Assembly (NCBI GenBank): GCA_021740785.1
Contig: JAIOZI010000025.1
Location: 1-61,572, forward strand
Source: Melioribacteraceae bacterium
GTDB taxonomy: Bacteria; Bacteroidota; Ignavibacteria; Ignavibacteriales; Melioribacteraceae
Length of the DNA stretch: 61,572 bases
Direction: 5' to 3'
Below are positions 35,551-45,698 of this stretch, piece by piece. The translations under genes were made by a program, and so were the position numbers. Numbering within the stretch: position 1 is the stretch's first letter; each line of letters starts with the position of its first letter. Under the pieces are notes generated by a model. That model was not told the DNA's origin, did not search any database, and saw only the letters and a list, made by a program, of their open reading frames with translations.

Positions 35551-35973
35551 TTATTTTTTTAGTGTTAATAAAAAATCTGCAATTTTTCCGAGCTTTTGAA
35601 CATCAATATTACCGTAATCCGGCATAAGAGAATTGTATTGCTGTTTATAAGCTTCGAATCTTTCATCCCCGCTGTACGATGACGGATTACGGAGATAATT
35701 TATTAGTGCATCTCTCGTCCAATATTCATGAACCGAGAATAGTGATGGCGCTAATTTAGTTCCTGTCAATCCATTACCATGGCATGATGTACACCCAATA
35801 TTGGCAACGAGTTCCTGACCTGAAAGTTCTTTTGCCTGCGACGAAGTTTCTGATTCAGACGGTGAATAATATTCGTCATTACTTTTATCAAAATCGTATG
35901 TTAATCTTCCTATCATAAACAAAACAATAAATAAAAATAAAACTGCAGCTACCCATTTTTGAGCATTTGTCAT
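35551..35973 (-). CDS. Membrane-anchored cytochrome c
   Basis: The 140-residue protein has one N-terminal membrane span (about 8-26), a charged linker, and a class I cytochrome c domain with CTSCHG near residue 61 and a distal methionine in LMPDYGN near 114. It probably shuttles electrons in the periplasm while anchored to the inner membrane. The peptidoglycan amidase gene upstream on the same strand is 56 bases away. Confidence 0.9.
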   Translation of the reverse strand: MTNAQKWVAAVLFLFIVLFMIGRLTYDFDKSNDEYYSPSESETSSQAKELSGQELVANIGCTSCHGNGLTGTKLAPSLFSVHEYWTRDALINYLRNPSSYSGDERFEAYKQQYNSLMPDYGNIDVQKLGKIADFLLTLKK

Positions 35974-36029
35974 TTATCTAACCTTTCTTAGCTTCTTCAA
36001 TAAAAAATAAGATATAAATTTAACAAAAA

Positions 36030-37622
36030 TTAGTCTTCTTCTTCATACATTTTATCATAATACTCACGATATTCAGCGATAGATTTGAAAATCGCATTTG
36101 CAATTTTCTGCTGCCCCGAACTGCTGTTAAGGTATTTTTCATCTTCCGGGTTAGAGATAAAACCGGTTTCAACCAACACACCCGGCATAGATGCACCAAC
36201 TAACACAAAAAAACCGGCTTGCTTAATTCCGCGTGAAGGAATTCCAACATTCTTCTGCCAATGATTATTAAGCAGATCGCTGAACTTCTCTGAATATCGC
36301 ATGAATGCAGAATGCGCCATGCTTACTAAAATGAAATTCTCATCGGTAAGCTTTTGGTACTGGTTCGGGTTCTCTTCGTATTTTATCACGCTGTTTTCAA
36401 ATTCAGCAATATTAATTGCTTCCTGAGTTCTCCCCGGTCGCAATAAATATACTTCAAATCCCCTTGCACTGCTCGGCTTTTTACGCAATGAATTGCAGTG
36501 GATTGAAATAAATAGTTTCCCGCTGTTTTCATTTGCAATCTTTCCACGCCGGAATAACTCAACAAAAGTATCATCGTCTCTTGTATAAACAACTTTAACG
36601 TCATTCATTTCTTTTTCAATTAATGCACCGAGTTTCAATGCAATTTTCAGATTAATATTTTTTTCGAGTGTACCCGAGACTCCGACCGCACCACCGTCTT
36701 TTCCTCCGTGTCCGGCATCAATAACAACAATATCAAACTTCCAATCATCTTTATTACCGGCAAGTTCAGGTTTTTCTTCCTCAACAATATTTTTATGCAC
36801 CGTTATTAAAAGATCATTTCCGTCAGGATCCTTAAAGGCTTCGGAAGATGTAAAACCTTCTTTTAATCTAAATTCAACCTGAGTATTCACGCCGATTTTC
36901 TTTAATTCAACTTTTCTTATTAATCCCGTTGATGAAATTCCGCTTGTGATTTTCGGATCAACGGAAACACCCGATAAAAACAGTATCAATTGATCATTCA
37001 AAATTGAGCTGCTCTGTTTTGTTATTTCTTTTTTTGAGCGAAGTCTGATTAAAGTACCGTTTGATTTTTCCTCGATTGCCAGTCCGTACACATCATAACC
37101 GGAACTTGATGAACTTTTACTTTCTGTTGATTTGAAATCATGATCAGGTTCTGCCGCCAGTGGTTTGGTTGAATAAGCACCGGTAACGGTGATATGTTTT
37201 CGTCCGTCATCAAATTCTAATGTTCGTTCCGATGCCGTATTTACGTAATCAATGCAATAGGCAAGCGGAATAAAAACGTCGTCATTTATCATCATTGTAG
37301 AGATGGGAATTTGATAGACTTTTTGTTCGCTGCTGTTTCTCGGTGAGACGATAACAAATTGCGTACGAGCCGTAAATTTGAGCGAGTAATTATTAAATTT
37401 CATTTCAACTTTTGATGCATCGGAGTTGTAATAATAATTGCCGGAAAGAATATTTGCTAATTCTTTCGAAGAAACATAGGTCATCCCTCTGCGTGAAACA
37501 AAGGAAAGTGTTCTTTCACCTCCGTCAATTGATACGCTTATTTTTAACATTCGCTGCGCATCAACAGTGATGACAACTAAGAGTAAAAAACCAAGTAATA
37601 ATTTTAAATTCATTTTCATCAA
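36030..37622 (-). CDS. N-acetylmuramoyl-L-alanine amidase with AMIN domain
   Basis: The 530-residue protein has a signal peptide cut near TVDAQ. A copper-amine-oxidase-like N-terminal domain (about 25-150) and an AMIN-type domain (about 175-285) that binds cell wall or envelope partners follow. Amidase_3 occupies about 300-520 with IDAGHGGKDGG, the zinc glutamate in the ENINLKIAL helix, SIHCNS and VLVETGFISN. It splits peptide side chains from glycan during division or wall turnover. A short charged tail closes the protein. Its start is one base from the stop of the ICMT-like gene, so the two form an operon. Confidence 0.92.
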   Translation of the reverse strand: MMKMNLKLLLGFLLLVVITVDAQRMLKISVSIDGGERTLSFVSRRGMTYVSSKELANILSGNYYYNSDASKVEMKFNNYSLKFTARTQFVIVSPRNSSEQKVYQIPISTMMINDDVFIPLAYCIDYVNTASERTLEFDDGRKHITVTGAYSTKPLAAEPDHDFKSTESKSSSSSGYDVYGLAIEEKSNGTLIRLRSKKEITKQSSSILNDQLILFLSGVSVDPKITSGISSTGLIRKVELKKIGVNTQVEFRLKEGFTSSEAFKDPDGNDLLITVHKNIVEEEKPELAGNKDDWKFDIVVIDAGHGGKDGGAVGVSGTLEKNINLKIALKLGALIEKEMNDVKVVYTRDDDTFVELFRRGKIANENSGKLFISIHCNSLRKKPSSARGFEVYLLRPGRTQEAINIAEFENSVIKYEENPNQYQKLTDENFILVSMAHSAFMRYSEKFSDLLNNHWQKNVGIPSRGIKQAGFFVLVGASMPGVLVETGFISNPEDEKYLNSSSGQQKIANAIFKSIAEYREYYDKMYEEED

Positions 37623-37623
37623 A

Positions 37624-38211
37624 TCAACCTAAGAACGGAATCATAAATCCGGATTTTTTCTTATAACTTTCAAATTCCTCACCAAAATGTTTTGTGAATA
37701 AACTCTCTTCATATTTTGCTCTTAAAATGAACAACGGTATTTCAATAAATAATACAATTGGGATTACAACAAACCCGAGAAGAGCGATGCCGGCGCCCAG
37801 GTCACCGAGAACCTGACTCAAATACTGCGGATGCCTTACGGCTGAATATAAACCATCAGTGTGTAATTCATGTCCTTTCATTATTACAATTTCCTGGGAA
37901 TAATTTTTACCGAGCGCTTTATATGAGTAAACTTGTAACCATGAGAAAACGATAAAGATCACCAGCCCGGTAATTCTAATCCATAAGTATTCTTCTCTAT
38001 AAGTTTCATCTAAAGTTCCGATGTTGAATACTGCAAGAATAATTATTATTAAAGTAATAGCCGATACATTCGGAGGTATTTTTTGCAAATACGTATTGGG
38101 TCGACTAACAACCCCGCTCAGTTTCGTTTTCAAACCTTTTTTTGCACCGGAAAAATTTGCCGTAATAGAAACGAAAAGGTTTATTCCAACCAATAAGTTT
38201 ATCGGGTCCAT
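37624..38211 (-). CDS. Isoprenylcysteine carboxyl methyltransferase family membrane protein
   Basis: The 195-residue protein has five hydrophobic segments. The C-terminal half holds the ICMT/PEMT signature: GLYSAVRHPQYLSQVLGDLG with the SAM-binding R-H-P near residue 138, and the final segment EESLFTKHFGEEFESYKKK. Bacterial members methylate unknown small or lipid substrates. First gene of the operon with the amidase. Confidence 0.85.
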   Translation of the reverse strand: MDPINLLVGINLFVSITANFSGAKKGLKTKLSGVVSRPNTYLQKIPPNVSAITLIIIILAVFNIGTLDETYREEYLWIRITGLVIFIVFSWLQVYSYKALGKNYSQEIVIMKGHELHTDGLYSAVRHPQYLSQVLGDLGAGIALLGFVVIPIVLFIEIPLFILRAKYEESLFTKHFGEEFESYKKKSGFMIPFLG

Positions 38212-38374
38212 TTTTTCTCAACTATTTAGTTGATGAATTAAAGAATTCCAAAATGATTTTTCATTAATTATCATTTTAGTTTCGCCTTATAAATATAAAA
38301 AGATTAGATGTAATTTGAAGATTAATAATACTGCATATTCTTCACGTAGTACTTTAGCTTTGGCGTAATTCATA

Positions 38375-38409
38375 TTAAAAACCCGCAGTTCACATGTGAA
38401 ATCTGCGGG
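38375..38409 (-). terminator. Rho-independent terminator after the ferredoxin-type membrane gene
   Basis: The stem CCCGCAG pairs with CTGCGGG, and an inner TTCAC/GTGAA stem extends it. On the minus strand it is followed by TTTTTAAT. It lies about 30 bases after the stop of the 38440-39336 gene. Confidence 0.88.
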
Positions 38410-38439
38410 CAGAATAATAAAGTGATTTGTTCAATAATT

Positions 38440-39336
38440 TTATTTTGACTTAATACCGAATGTTAGTGCGTCTTCCGGGCACTCATTAACACAGTCGCCG
38501 CACAAATAACAGTCGGCGCGAATTTTTCTATTATTTAGAATATCAGGTATCGCAGTGCAGGGGACTTCTGTTTCACATGTTCCGCAATCAGTACACTTCG
38601 ATTTGTTAAACTGAATTTTAGCCGGGGCGAATTGTTCAAGCACCCATGTTATCAATCCGACCGGGCAAACCAAATAGCAGAATGGACGAAAAAATACCAA
38701 ACTCATTAACAATAAAATTACAGTCGTTGTTAAAAATATGATCAGATTTAAAACCGGCATTTCAAGCGACCAGTGAAATATTTCAAATAGATTGATATAA
38801 CCGAAAATTGTAATCCCGAATGCTATAGCGACGATTAAAAATACTACCGCAAATACTGTTCGAATGGTATTGGAAACTTTGAACGGAAACTTATTCTTCT
38901 TCGCATTTTTTAGGATTGGTATTCTGAATAATAATTCCTGTAAAGCTCCGGCGGGACATATGGTTCCGCAAAATCCTTTGGTGCTGATGATTGAAAGAAC
39001 TCCGATAAAAGTAATACCGGCAAGGAACGGTGTCTGCAGCCCGTAGATAAAAGGCTTAGTAAACGAACAAATCGGAGATGGATGAAGCGAAAAATAAATT
39101 GCAAATCCTGCGAATGAAACCAACAACAAAGGTATTCTGAATTTTAACGTCATACTCTTCGTCCAAATCAAAGCCAAACCAATTATTGCCAAAATGAATC
39201 CGACAATGTATTTTGAAGCAAATAACATATCGGTAAAAGAAGGCATTTTTTTTGCTTGTTCAACTTCCTGTGCAATTACTATAATTGGAATCAATAAAAG
39301 AATGAATGTTAAAAAGATTTTTTTACTGCGATTCAT
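38440..39336 (-). CDS. NapH/CcoG-type 4Fe-4S membrane protein
   Basis: The 298-residue protein has a signal-like first segment and five further membrane spans. Two C-x-x-x-C-P motifs (GTICPAGAL near residue 128 and CYLVCPVGL near 222) are characteristic of NapH-type quinol-linked proteins. Two C-terminal ferredoxin clusters are seen: CTDCGTCETEVPC and CYLCGDCVNECP. The first lacks the standard spacing before its last cysteine. It likely moves electrons between quinols and a periplasmic or regulatory partner. No reductase gene is near. Confidence 0.85.
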   Translation of the reverse strand: MNRSKKIFLTFILLLIPIIVIAQEVEQAKKMPSFTDMLFASKYIVGFILAIIGLALIWTKSMTLKFRIPLLLVSFAGFAIYFSLHPSPICSFTKPFIYGLQTPFLAGITFIGVLSIISTKGFCGTICPAGALQELLFRIPILKNAKKNKFPFKVSNTIRTVFAVVFLIVAIAFGITIFGYINLFEIFHWSLEMPVLNLIIFLTTTVILLLMSLVFFRPFCYLVCPVGLITWVLEQFAPAKIQFNKSKCTDCGTCETEVPCTAIPDILNNRKIRADCYLCGDCVNECPEDALTFGIKSK

Positions 39337-39463
39337 AAATAACTCCCCTAAAAAGATTTTAATATCCTAAAATTATTTAGATTTACAAACAAATCCAAGA
39401 AGAAGTGAAAAACATGCTATATTTGCCTATTGAAATGTTAATTTTAATCAGCAAAGGAATATT

Positions 39464-40423
39464 GTGAAAAATAAAAAAGTTTACATCGCCGGTCACAAAG
39501 GAATGGTCGGCTCCGCTATTCACCGAAGGATGAAATCCGAAGGTTATGAAAATATAATAACAAGAAATCTTGATGAGCTTGATTTAATAAAACAGGATGA
39601 AGTTGAGAAATTTTTCGAAGCCGAGAAACCTGAATGGGTAATTGTTGCGGCTGCTAAGGTTGGCGGAATACTTGCAAACAACACCTACCGTGCACAATTC
39701 ATCTATGAAAATTTGATGATAGAATCTAACATCATTCACTCTGCTTACGAGAACGGTGTTGAAAAACTTTTGTTCCTGGGAAGTTCGTGTATTTATCCAA
39801 AACTTGCACCCCAGCCGTTAAAAGAGGAATATCTTCTAACAGCTCCTCTTGAATATACTAATGAACCTTATGCAATTGCGAAAATAGCCGGCATCAAATT
39901 ATGCGAAAGTTATTACAAGCAGTACGGTAGTAATTTCTTTTCTGTTATGCCGACTAACCTCTACGGTCCCAATGATAATTTTGACCTAAAAACCTCTCAT
40001 GTTTTGCCCGCACTTATCAATAAAATTCATACTGCAAAAATTAATTCGCAGGGTGATGTTGAAGTATGGGGAACCGGGAAACCAAAACGTGAGTTTCTTT
40101 ACGTTGATGATCTAGCGGACGCAATTTTTTATTTGATGAATAATGTTGATGCAAAGGATTTGTACGAACAGAATTTGACTCACATTAACATTGGAACAGG
40201 TGTTGATTTGAGCATCGCCGAATTAGCTGATGTAATCAAAACGGTTATTGGTTATGAAGGATCGATTGTTTATGATTCAACAAAACCGGACGGCACACCG
40301 AGAAAGCTAATGGATGTATCACGACTGAATGATCTCGGCTGGAAACATAAAACGAGTCTAAAGGAAGGAATTGAAAAGGCATACAAGTGGTTTTTGGAAA
40401 ATAAAGCAAACAAAAATAATTAG
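39464..40423 (+). CDS. fcl: GDP-L-fucose synthase
   Basis: The 319-residue short-chain dehydrogenase converts GDP-4-keto-6-deoxymannose to GDP-L-fucose. Visible are the nucleotide-binding turn [10 protein letters not shown], the catalytic serine region LGSSCIYPK near residue 107, YAIAK (YxxxK) near residue 138, and [14 protein letters not shown] near the end. The start is GTG with AAAGGA before it. The gmd gene follows after nine bases, so both steps from GDP-mannose to GDP-fucose are made from one operon. Confidence 0.95.
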   Translation: MKNKKVYIAGHKGMVGSAIHRRMKSEGYENIITRNLDELDLIKQDEVEKFFEAEKPEWVIVAAAKVGGILANNTYRAQFIYENLMIESNIIHSAYENGVEKLLFLGSSCIYPKLAPQPLKEEYLLTAPLEYTNEPYAIAKIAGIKLCESYYKQYGSNFFSVMPTNLYGPNDNFDLKTSHVLPALINKIHTAKINSQGDVEVWGTGKPKREFLYVDDLADAIFYLMNNVDAKDLYEQNLTHINIGTGVDLSIAELADVIKTVIGYEGSIVYDSTKPDGTPRKLMDVSRLNDLGWKHKTSLKEGIEKAYKWFLENKANKNN

Positions 40424-40432
40424 CGGTTTCTT

Positions 40433-41578
40433 ATGTCAAAAAAAATTGCATTAATAACAGGAATTACCGGACAAGACGGAAGTTATTTAACTGAAATTCT
40501 TCTTGAGAAAGGATATGAAGTTCACGGTATTATTCGTAGAAGCAGTTCATTCAATACGCAGAGAATTGATCATCTATACCGGGATGAAAGTATAAAAGAC
40601 AAGAAACTTTTCTTACACTACGGTGATATAGTTGATACCAGCAATCTAAACCGTTTGCTAGAAAAAATTGAGCCCGATGAGATTTACAATCTAGCCGCAC
40701 AATCACACGTAAAAGTTTCATTTGAATTGCCCGACTACACCGCACAGGTTGACGGGCTGGGAACTTTGAGGTTTTTAGATGCAATCCGCGAAGTTGGAAT
40801 CGGGAAACAAACAAAATTTTATCAAGCATCAACAAGCGAGTTGTATGGAAAAGTGCAGGAAGTACCTCAAACAGAAACAACACCATTTTACCCGCGATCA
40901 CCATATGGAGTAGCAAAACTTTACGGTTACTGGATAATCGTTAATTATCGCGAAGCTTATGATTTATTTGCATGCAACGGAATACTCTTTAATCATGAAT
41001 CACCTAGACGCGGTGAAACATTCGTTACGAGAAAGATCACTAGATCGGCAAATAAAATTTTATTCGGTATCGATAATAAATTGATTCTCGGCAATCTTGA
41101 CGCTAAACGCGATTGGGGCTATGCTCCCGAATATTGTGAGGGAATGTGGAAAATACTTCAGCATGATAACCCGGAAGATTTTGTCTTAGCTACCGGCGAA
41201 ACTCATACCGTTCGTGAATTTACCGAACTGACATTTAAAGAATTGGGAATTGAACTTGAATGGCTTGGCAAAGGCGATCAGGAAAAAGGAATTGTTGCTT
41301 TAATCAACAAGGAAAAATTATTCGAATTTATTTCAAGAATATACCCGGATAATGCCGATGAAATTCTAAAGAAAACTGAAAACACAAACTTGAAACCCGG
41401 TACTGAAGTAGTAGATGTTTCTCCCGGTTATTACAGACCAACTGAAGTAGAATTGCTGGTAGGTGATTTTACAAAAGCGAAAGAAAAACTTAATTGGAAA
41501 CCGAAAACAAAATTCGATAAATTAATCACAATAATGACGGAGGCAGATTTTAAGTTTACATTGAAAAGAGGCTACTAA
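40433..41578 (+). CDS. gmd: GDP-mannose 4,6-dehydratase
   Basis: The 381-residue protein catalyses the first step of GDP-fucose synthesis. Motifs: [12 protein letters not shown] at the NADP site, [17 protein letters not shown], the active-site [13 protein letters not shown] with the catalytic threonine near residue 134, YGVAK (YxxxK) near 159, and [15 protein letters not shown]. Length is normal. It is second in the operon with fcl, the reverse of the usual gmd-fcl order. Confidence 0.96.
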   Translation: MSKKIALITGITGQDGSYLTEILLEKGYEVHGIIRRSSSFNTQRIDHLYRDESIKDKKLFLHYGDIVDTSNLNRLLEKIEPDEIYNLAAQSHVKVSFELPDYTAQVDGLGTLRFLDAIREVGIGKQTKFYQASTSELYGKVQEVPQTETTPFYPRSPYGVAKLYGYWIIVNYREAYDLFACNGILFNHESPRRGETFVTRKITRSANKILFGIDNKLILGNLDAKRDWGYAPEYCEGMWKILQHDNPEDFVLATGETHTVREFTELTFKELGIELEWLGKGDQEKGIVALINKEKLFEFISRIYPDNADEILKKTENTNLKPGTEVVDVSPGYYRPTEVELLVGDFTKAKEKLNWKPKTKFDKLITIMTEADFKFTLKRGY

Positions 41579-41738
41579 ATAATCCCCATCTTTTTACATG
41601 TAATTATTACCGAAATTTCTTATTTTGAATTTGTCGACGCTGAATTCACTCAAAAAGCTGGTTTGATCTAGCACAATTCTTGCACATACATTATTTACAA
41701 TAATAAATTTGCTTATATAACCCCAAAAGAAAGGCGAT

Positions 41739-42224
41739 ATGAATACCGGTCAAATGATGCTCACTCTCGGCGCAATGGTTCTGCTTACCCTTTTGATAAT
41801 GCGCATGAATAATATTTTCCTTAGCACCGGGACGGTTGTTATGGAAAGCAAGTTCGAAGTGCTTGCCGTTTCATTGGCAACATCGATGATCGAAGAAGCT
41901 ACGAGCAAAGCATTTGACGAAAACACAAAAGAAGCAACTGTAGATTACAGCAATGAATTAAGCGCTATCGGGCCTGATTTAGGCGAAACTTATGAATTAT
42001 TCGACGACTTTGATGATTATCATAATTACAGCCGGATTGATTCCACATTACCATCTGCAACATTTAATGTTAGCAGTATAGTAGATTATATCAATCCTTC
42101 GAATCCAAACTTAACAACCGGGTCAAAGACGTGGCACAAGAAAATAACCGTTACGGTTTCGAGTCCGTCTATGATAGATTCAATTAAAATGTCGTCAATT
42201 TTTAGTTACTGGTACTTTAGATAG
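41739..42224 (+). CDS. Minor-pilin-like protein, PilV-type, cluster 1
   Basis: The 161-residue protein has a single N-terminal hydrophobic helix (MNTGQMMLTLGAMVLLTLLI). An amphipathic stretch with FEVLAVSLATSMIEEATSKAF follows, then a small soluble domain. This is the plan of PilV/GspI minor pilins, but the G-F-T-L-x-E cleavage site of type IV prepilins is missing. It is first of three adjacent genes whose order (PilV-, PilW-, PilX-like) matches minor pilin operons. The set is repeated at 44429-47081. Confidence 0.6.
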   Translation: MNTGQMMLTLGAMVLLTLLIMRMNNIFLSTGTVVMESKFEVLAVSLATSMIEEATSKAFDENTKEATVDYSNELSAIGPDLGETYELFDDFDDYHNYSRIDSTLPSATFNVSSIVDYINPSNPNLTTGSKTWHKKITVTVSSPSMIDSIKMSSIFSYWYFR

Positions 42225-42233
42225 GATATCAAA

Positions 42234-42842
42234 ATGGGATTTAGTTCGCTACTAGACGTAATCGGTTCATTCCTCATCGGCGGGATGCTGTTTATGATAC
42301 TGCTCCGGATGAATGACGCTGCGGTTGAGAACACTTATACATACAGTGGTGAATTGATTGTCCAAAAAAATCTTGTTGAAGTAGTTTCATTACTTGAGCA
42401 TGATTTCAGAAAAATCGGTTATTGTGCGGATTGGGAAAAACTGCCCGATCCAACCGATGCGATTATTGCAGCGGATTCAAATAGAATAAAATTCCAAACC
42501 GATGTTGATTCAGACGGAAACATCGACACACTTGAATATAAAACCGGGAACAAGTCCGATTTATCAAGCACACCGAATCCCAATGATAGAATTCTTTACA
42601 GAATATTAAACAATGAATCTCCCAAAGGTTCTAACCTGGGAGTTACTGAATTCAACATGGTATTCTTTAATGCATTAGGAGATACAATACACCTCCCGGT
42701 AAATGTACCAAGTGAGATTTATACAATGCAAATAAATATTACGGTAGAAAATGTAGCCGCTTACGGTGCTGATTACGGATTGGATAAAAGCGCTTTCTGG
42801 CGACAAATTAGGATGGCGGCAAGAAATTTGAGGAATAGATAA
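42234..42842 (+). CDS. Minor-pilin-like protein, PilW/GspJ-type, cluster 1
   Basis: The 202-residue protein has an N-terminal hydrophobic helix (MGFSSLLDVIGSFLIGGMLF). Then comes VVSLLEHDFRKIGYC, typical of PilW/GspJ proteins, and a beta-rich domain with an acidic DVDSDGNID loop that could bind calcium. No prepilin cleavage motif is visible. It starts nine bases after the previous gene. The paralogue at 44938-45537 is clearly similar throughout. Confidence 0.6.
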   Translation: MGFSSLLDVIGSFLIGGMLFMILLRMNDAAVENTYTYSGELIVQKNLVEVVSLLEHDFRKIGYCADWEKLPDPTDAIIAADSNRIKFQTDVDSDGNIDTLEYKTGNKSDLSSTPNPNDRILYRILNNESPKGSNLGVTEFNMVFFNALGDTIHLPVNVPSEIYTMQINITVENVAAYGADYGLDKSAFWRQIRMAARNLRNR

Positions 42843-42843
42843 A

Positions 42844-44079
42844 ATGGGTGGAAAAGCTTCGATGTTAGTAGTCTTGGGTTTCAGCGCAATAATGCTGGTT
42901 GTCGGATTTAACTTCAACAATGTGATGATCAATGCAGTTGATAATTTTGCCGATTATTATGACGATACCATTGCTCATAATATTGCAGTGAGCGGTGCAA
43001 ATATGGCAGCCAACAGATTATTTATAACCGGCGCGCTTGATGAAGATGCATTTGAAGATCTTGTTTTTGAAAACGGATTAATAAACGCATCCATAACTGA
43101 TTTTGGTACGGATCAAAAAAAACTTGTTGCCACAGGCACTTATCAAGGAATAACAAGTACGGTAGAAATAATTTTGAAACCGAGCAGTTTTGCAAAATTT
43201 GCTTACTATATGAATTTATTCGGCGGAAGTGATGAATTAACTACCGGCGATACAATATGGGGACCATTTCATACAAACGGTAAATTAACCACAACAGGCA
43301 GCCCGGTTTTTTACGGGAAAGCTACTGCAAAATTAGGACTGAAAATGAACAATCCCAAAGACCCTAAGTTTTATGGTGGATTCGAAAGCGGAGTTGAAAT
43401 TCCTTTTGAAATTGATGCAACTGTAACTGAAAATGCGGCAATAGCCGGCGGCTTCTATGAACCAAGCGGAACTCCGGTAGATTATAAGTTTGTATTTAAT
43501 TCCGATGCGACTATTACCTACAGTTCAAGAGCCACAGGAACAGTGGCATGGGGTCCGGATACAACAGCAGCTCTCAGTACTTTTGCGCCGAACGGAGTCG
43601 TTTGGATTAATAAAGGAAATATGTATGTGTCGGGAACGGTAAACGGGAAATACACTTTTGGTATCGGGCAAAGTTCAGGTGTCGGAAATGGAAATGTTTA
43701 CATCCAGGATGATTTGGTTTACAGAACAGATCCGATCGACGATCCCGATTGTGAAGATATGCTCGGTATTGTTACGGGAAATAATGTTATAATTGAAGAC
43801 ACACCGGCAAATCACTCCGACTGCAATATTCACGCTACTATGATTAATACAAAGGGTGGAATGAGTGTTGAAAATTTAAACAGTTTTCCCGCTGCGGGTG
43901 ATCTTTATATTGCAGGTGGTGTTATCGGCTATCAAACCGGTTCAGTTAGTATTTACAGCGGAACAACTTTAGAGCATGGTTACAAATTAAAACTCAAATA
44001 CGACGAACGTTTTCTGCTCGAAAATCCGCCGGCATTTCCTGCAACGGCTAATTTTGAAATTGTTTCATGGTGGGAATAA
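42844..44079 (+). CDS. PilX/GspK-like surface protein, cluster 1
   Basis: The 411-residue protein starts with a hydrophobic helix (MGGKASMLVVLGFSAIMLVV), followed by HNIAVSGANMAANRLF, resembling PilX. The large beta-rich remainder contains FHTNGKL and GSPVFYGK blocks, found again in cluster 2, and PNGVVWINKGNMYVSGTV. It starts one base after the PilW-like stop. It is probably exposed in an envelope appendage. I know no name for the large domain with certainty. Confidence 0.55.
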   Translation: MGGKASMLVVLGFSAIMLVVGFNFNNVMINAVDNFADYYDDTIAHNIAVSGANMAANRLFITGALDEDAFEDLVFENGLINASITDFGTDQKKLVATGTYQGITSTVEIILKPSSFAKFAYYMNLFGGSDELTTGDTIWGPFHTNGKLTTTGSPVFYGKATAKLGLKMNNPKDPKFYGGFESGVEIPFEIDATVTENAAIAGGFYEPSGTPVDYKFVFNSDATITYSSRATGTVAWGPDTTAALSTFAPNGVVWINKGNMYVSGTVNGKYTFGIGQSSGVGNGNVYIQDDLVYRTDPIDDPDCEDMLGIVTGNNVIIEDTPANHSDCNIHATMINTKGGMSVENLNSFPAAGDLYIAGGVIGYQTGSVSIYSGTTLEHGYKLKLKYDERFLLENPPAFPATANFEIVSWWE

Positions 44080-44177
44080 TAACTTAGAAAGGAATATACA
44101 TTATTAAGTTTTGATCGGTATCTACACAGATATTCTAGCGGCGATATAAAATAGTTTAAAAATAGTTTGTTGGGGAA

Positions 44178-44432
44178 ATGCATTTAGCAGTCAGAATCCT
44201 AATAATAATCGGGATATTGCTGTTGACTGTTTTGTCACTTAATTCTAATAAGTTTCAAAATAGTCAATCTGGCACTATTCTTATTAACGTATACAACATA
44301 AGCTCATCTGTATGTAGTCAATTAGTGCTCTATGAGATATTCTGCTGGGCGCTATTTTTAAAGATCATCACAACACCTCTCCAAGCAGCAACCAATTTAA
44401 GAACTTTTAACATTAGGGGTATTAAATCATGA
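44178..44432 (+). CDS. Possible small membrane protein between the two clusters
   Basis: The 84-codon frame opens with MHLAVRILIIIGILLLTVLS, a hydrophobic helix, and has GGGG eight bases upstream. The remainder shows no family. Its end overlaps the start of the next gene by four bases (ATGA), which would allow coupling. Apart from this frame, the 350 bases between the clusters hold nothing recognisable, so it could equally be a spacer carrying the promoter of cluster 2. Confidence 0.3.
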   Translation: MHLAVRILIIIGILLLTVLSLNSNKFQNSQSGTILINVYNISSSVCSQLVLYEIFCWALFLKIITTPLQAATNLRTFNIRGIKS

Positions 44433-44929
44433 ATACCGGACAAATGCTAATTACATTAGGAGCATTAATCTTGCTCAGCTTGGTTATTTTAAGAGTGAAT
44501 ACTGGATTTCTCACCACGGATATAGCTCTTATGGAAACGAAATTTAATGTTGTTGCTATATCTCTTGGCACTTCTTTTATAGAGGAGGCGACTGGAAAAG
44601 CATTCGATCAAAACACAAATATTTCGTCGGTGTCTGCTCTCAACCAGTTGTCTAGTATAGGTCCCGAAGCCGAAACTTATCCCAACTTCAATGATTTTGA
44701 CGATTACGACGGTTTGGAGAAAATCGTAAAATACGATGCATCGGATACTACATTTCTTTCGGCAGATTTTAAAATCAACTGTGAGGTTGGTTACGTCACC
44801 CCGGCAAATCCGGAAGTCTTGATATCATCAAAGACCTGGCATAAAAGACTGAATGTGACTGTAACCAGTCCATCCATGTCGGATACAATTAAGTTATCAA
44901 AAATCCACAGTTACTTTTTCTTTAGATAG
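44429..44929 (+). CDS. Minor-pilin-like protein, PilV-type, cluster 2
   Basis: This 166-residue paralogue of the 41739-42224 product shares the N-terminal helix (MNTGQMLITLGALILLSLVI), the MET-KFNVVAISLGTSFIEEAT-KAFD segment and the ending with SKTWHKRLNVTVTSPSM. No prepilin cleavage motif is seen. It starts the second three-gene set, about 350 bases after the first. Confidence 0.6.
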   Translation: MNTGQMLITLGALILLSLVILRVNTGFLTTDIALMETKFNVVAISLGTSFIEEATGKAFDQNTNISSVSALNQLSSIGPEAETYPNFNDFDDYDGLEKIVKYDASDTTFLSADFKINCEVGYVTPANPEVLISSKTWHKRLNVTVTSPSMSDTIKLSKIHSYFFFR

Positions 44930-44937
44930 AGGTTAAT

Positions 44938-45537
44938 ATGGGCTTTAGCACATTAATTGATATACTTGGCGCTACAATTATCGGCGGAATTCTCCTGATG
45001 ATCTTACTTCGTTTGAACGAATCGGCAGTTGAAAACACTTACAAATTCGCAGGCGATTTAATCGTTCAGCAGAATCTGGTTTCCGTTATTCAATTATTAG
45101 AACATGATTTTCGAAGGATTGGTTATTGTGATGATTGGTCGAAAATACCGGAGCCATCCCTATCAATCATAGCTGCGGATTCCAATCGTATTTCATTTCT
45201 TACTGATGTAGATAATGACGGGAACGTTGACACCATGCATTATTATACAGGCAGCACTTCCGAATTAAGCGACACTCCCAATCCCAGAGATAGACTGCTG
45301 TACCGGGTGATCAACAATGAAGTACCTAAGAGTGCTAATCTCGGCATTACCCAATTTCGGTTAACTTTTTTTAGTCCCCTGGGAAATAAATTAAATTTTC
45401 CCATCGTGAATTGCGGAGAGATTTATACGATGCAGATCGACATCACAGTTGAAAATACTACGGCTTATAATCAAAATTATTCTACTGCTTTCTGGCGACA
45501 GATTCGCCTAGCTGCCAGAAATTTAAAAAACAGATAA
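44938..45537 (+). CDS. Minor-pilin-like protein, PilW/GspJ-type, cluster 2
   Basis: This 199-residue paralogue of 42234-42842 has the same blocks in the same order: hydrophobic start MGFSTLIDILGATIIGG, LLEHDFRRIGYC, ADSNRISFLTDVDNDGNVD and the end AFWRQIRLAARNLKNR. The Asp-rich loop is kept. It lies eight bases after its upstream neighbour. A 161-bp spacer with no gene separates it from the third member. Confidence 0.6.
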   Translation: MGFSTLIDILGATIIGGILLMILLRLNESAVENTYKFAGDLIVQQNLVSVIQLLEHDFRRIGYCDDWSKIPEPSLSIIAADSNRISFLTDVDNDGNVDTMHYYTGSTSELSDTPNPRDRLLYRVINNEVPKSANLGITQFRLTFFSPLGNKLNFPIVNCGEIYTMQIDITVENTTAYNQNYSTAFWRQIRLAARNLKNR

Positions 45538-45698
45538 ACACGAATTCATGAAAAGCCGTACAAACAGAAATTCTGGCAGCAGAACATCGAATGGTTTAGT
45601 GGATGTTTTATTAGTATTTAACTCTTTATTCAAATATCGGATGATTAAAAGATTTTTAAAAAAATGAATTTGTTTAATTTGACGAGGAAGAGGTTATC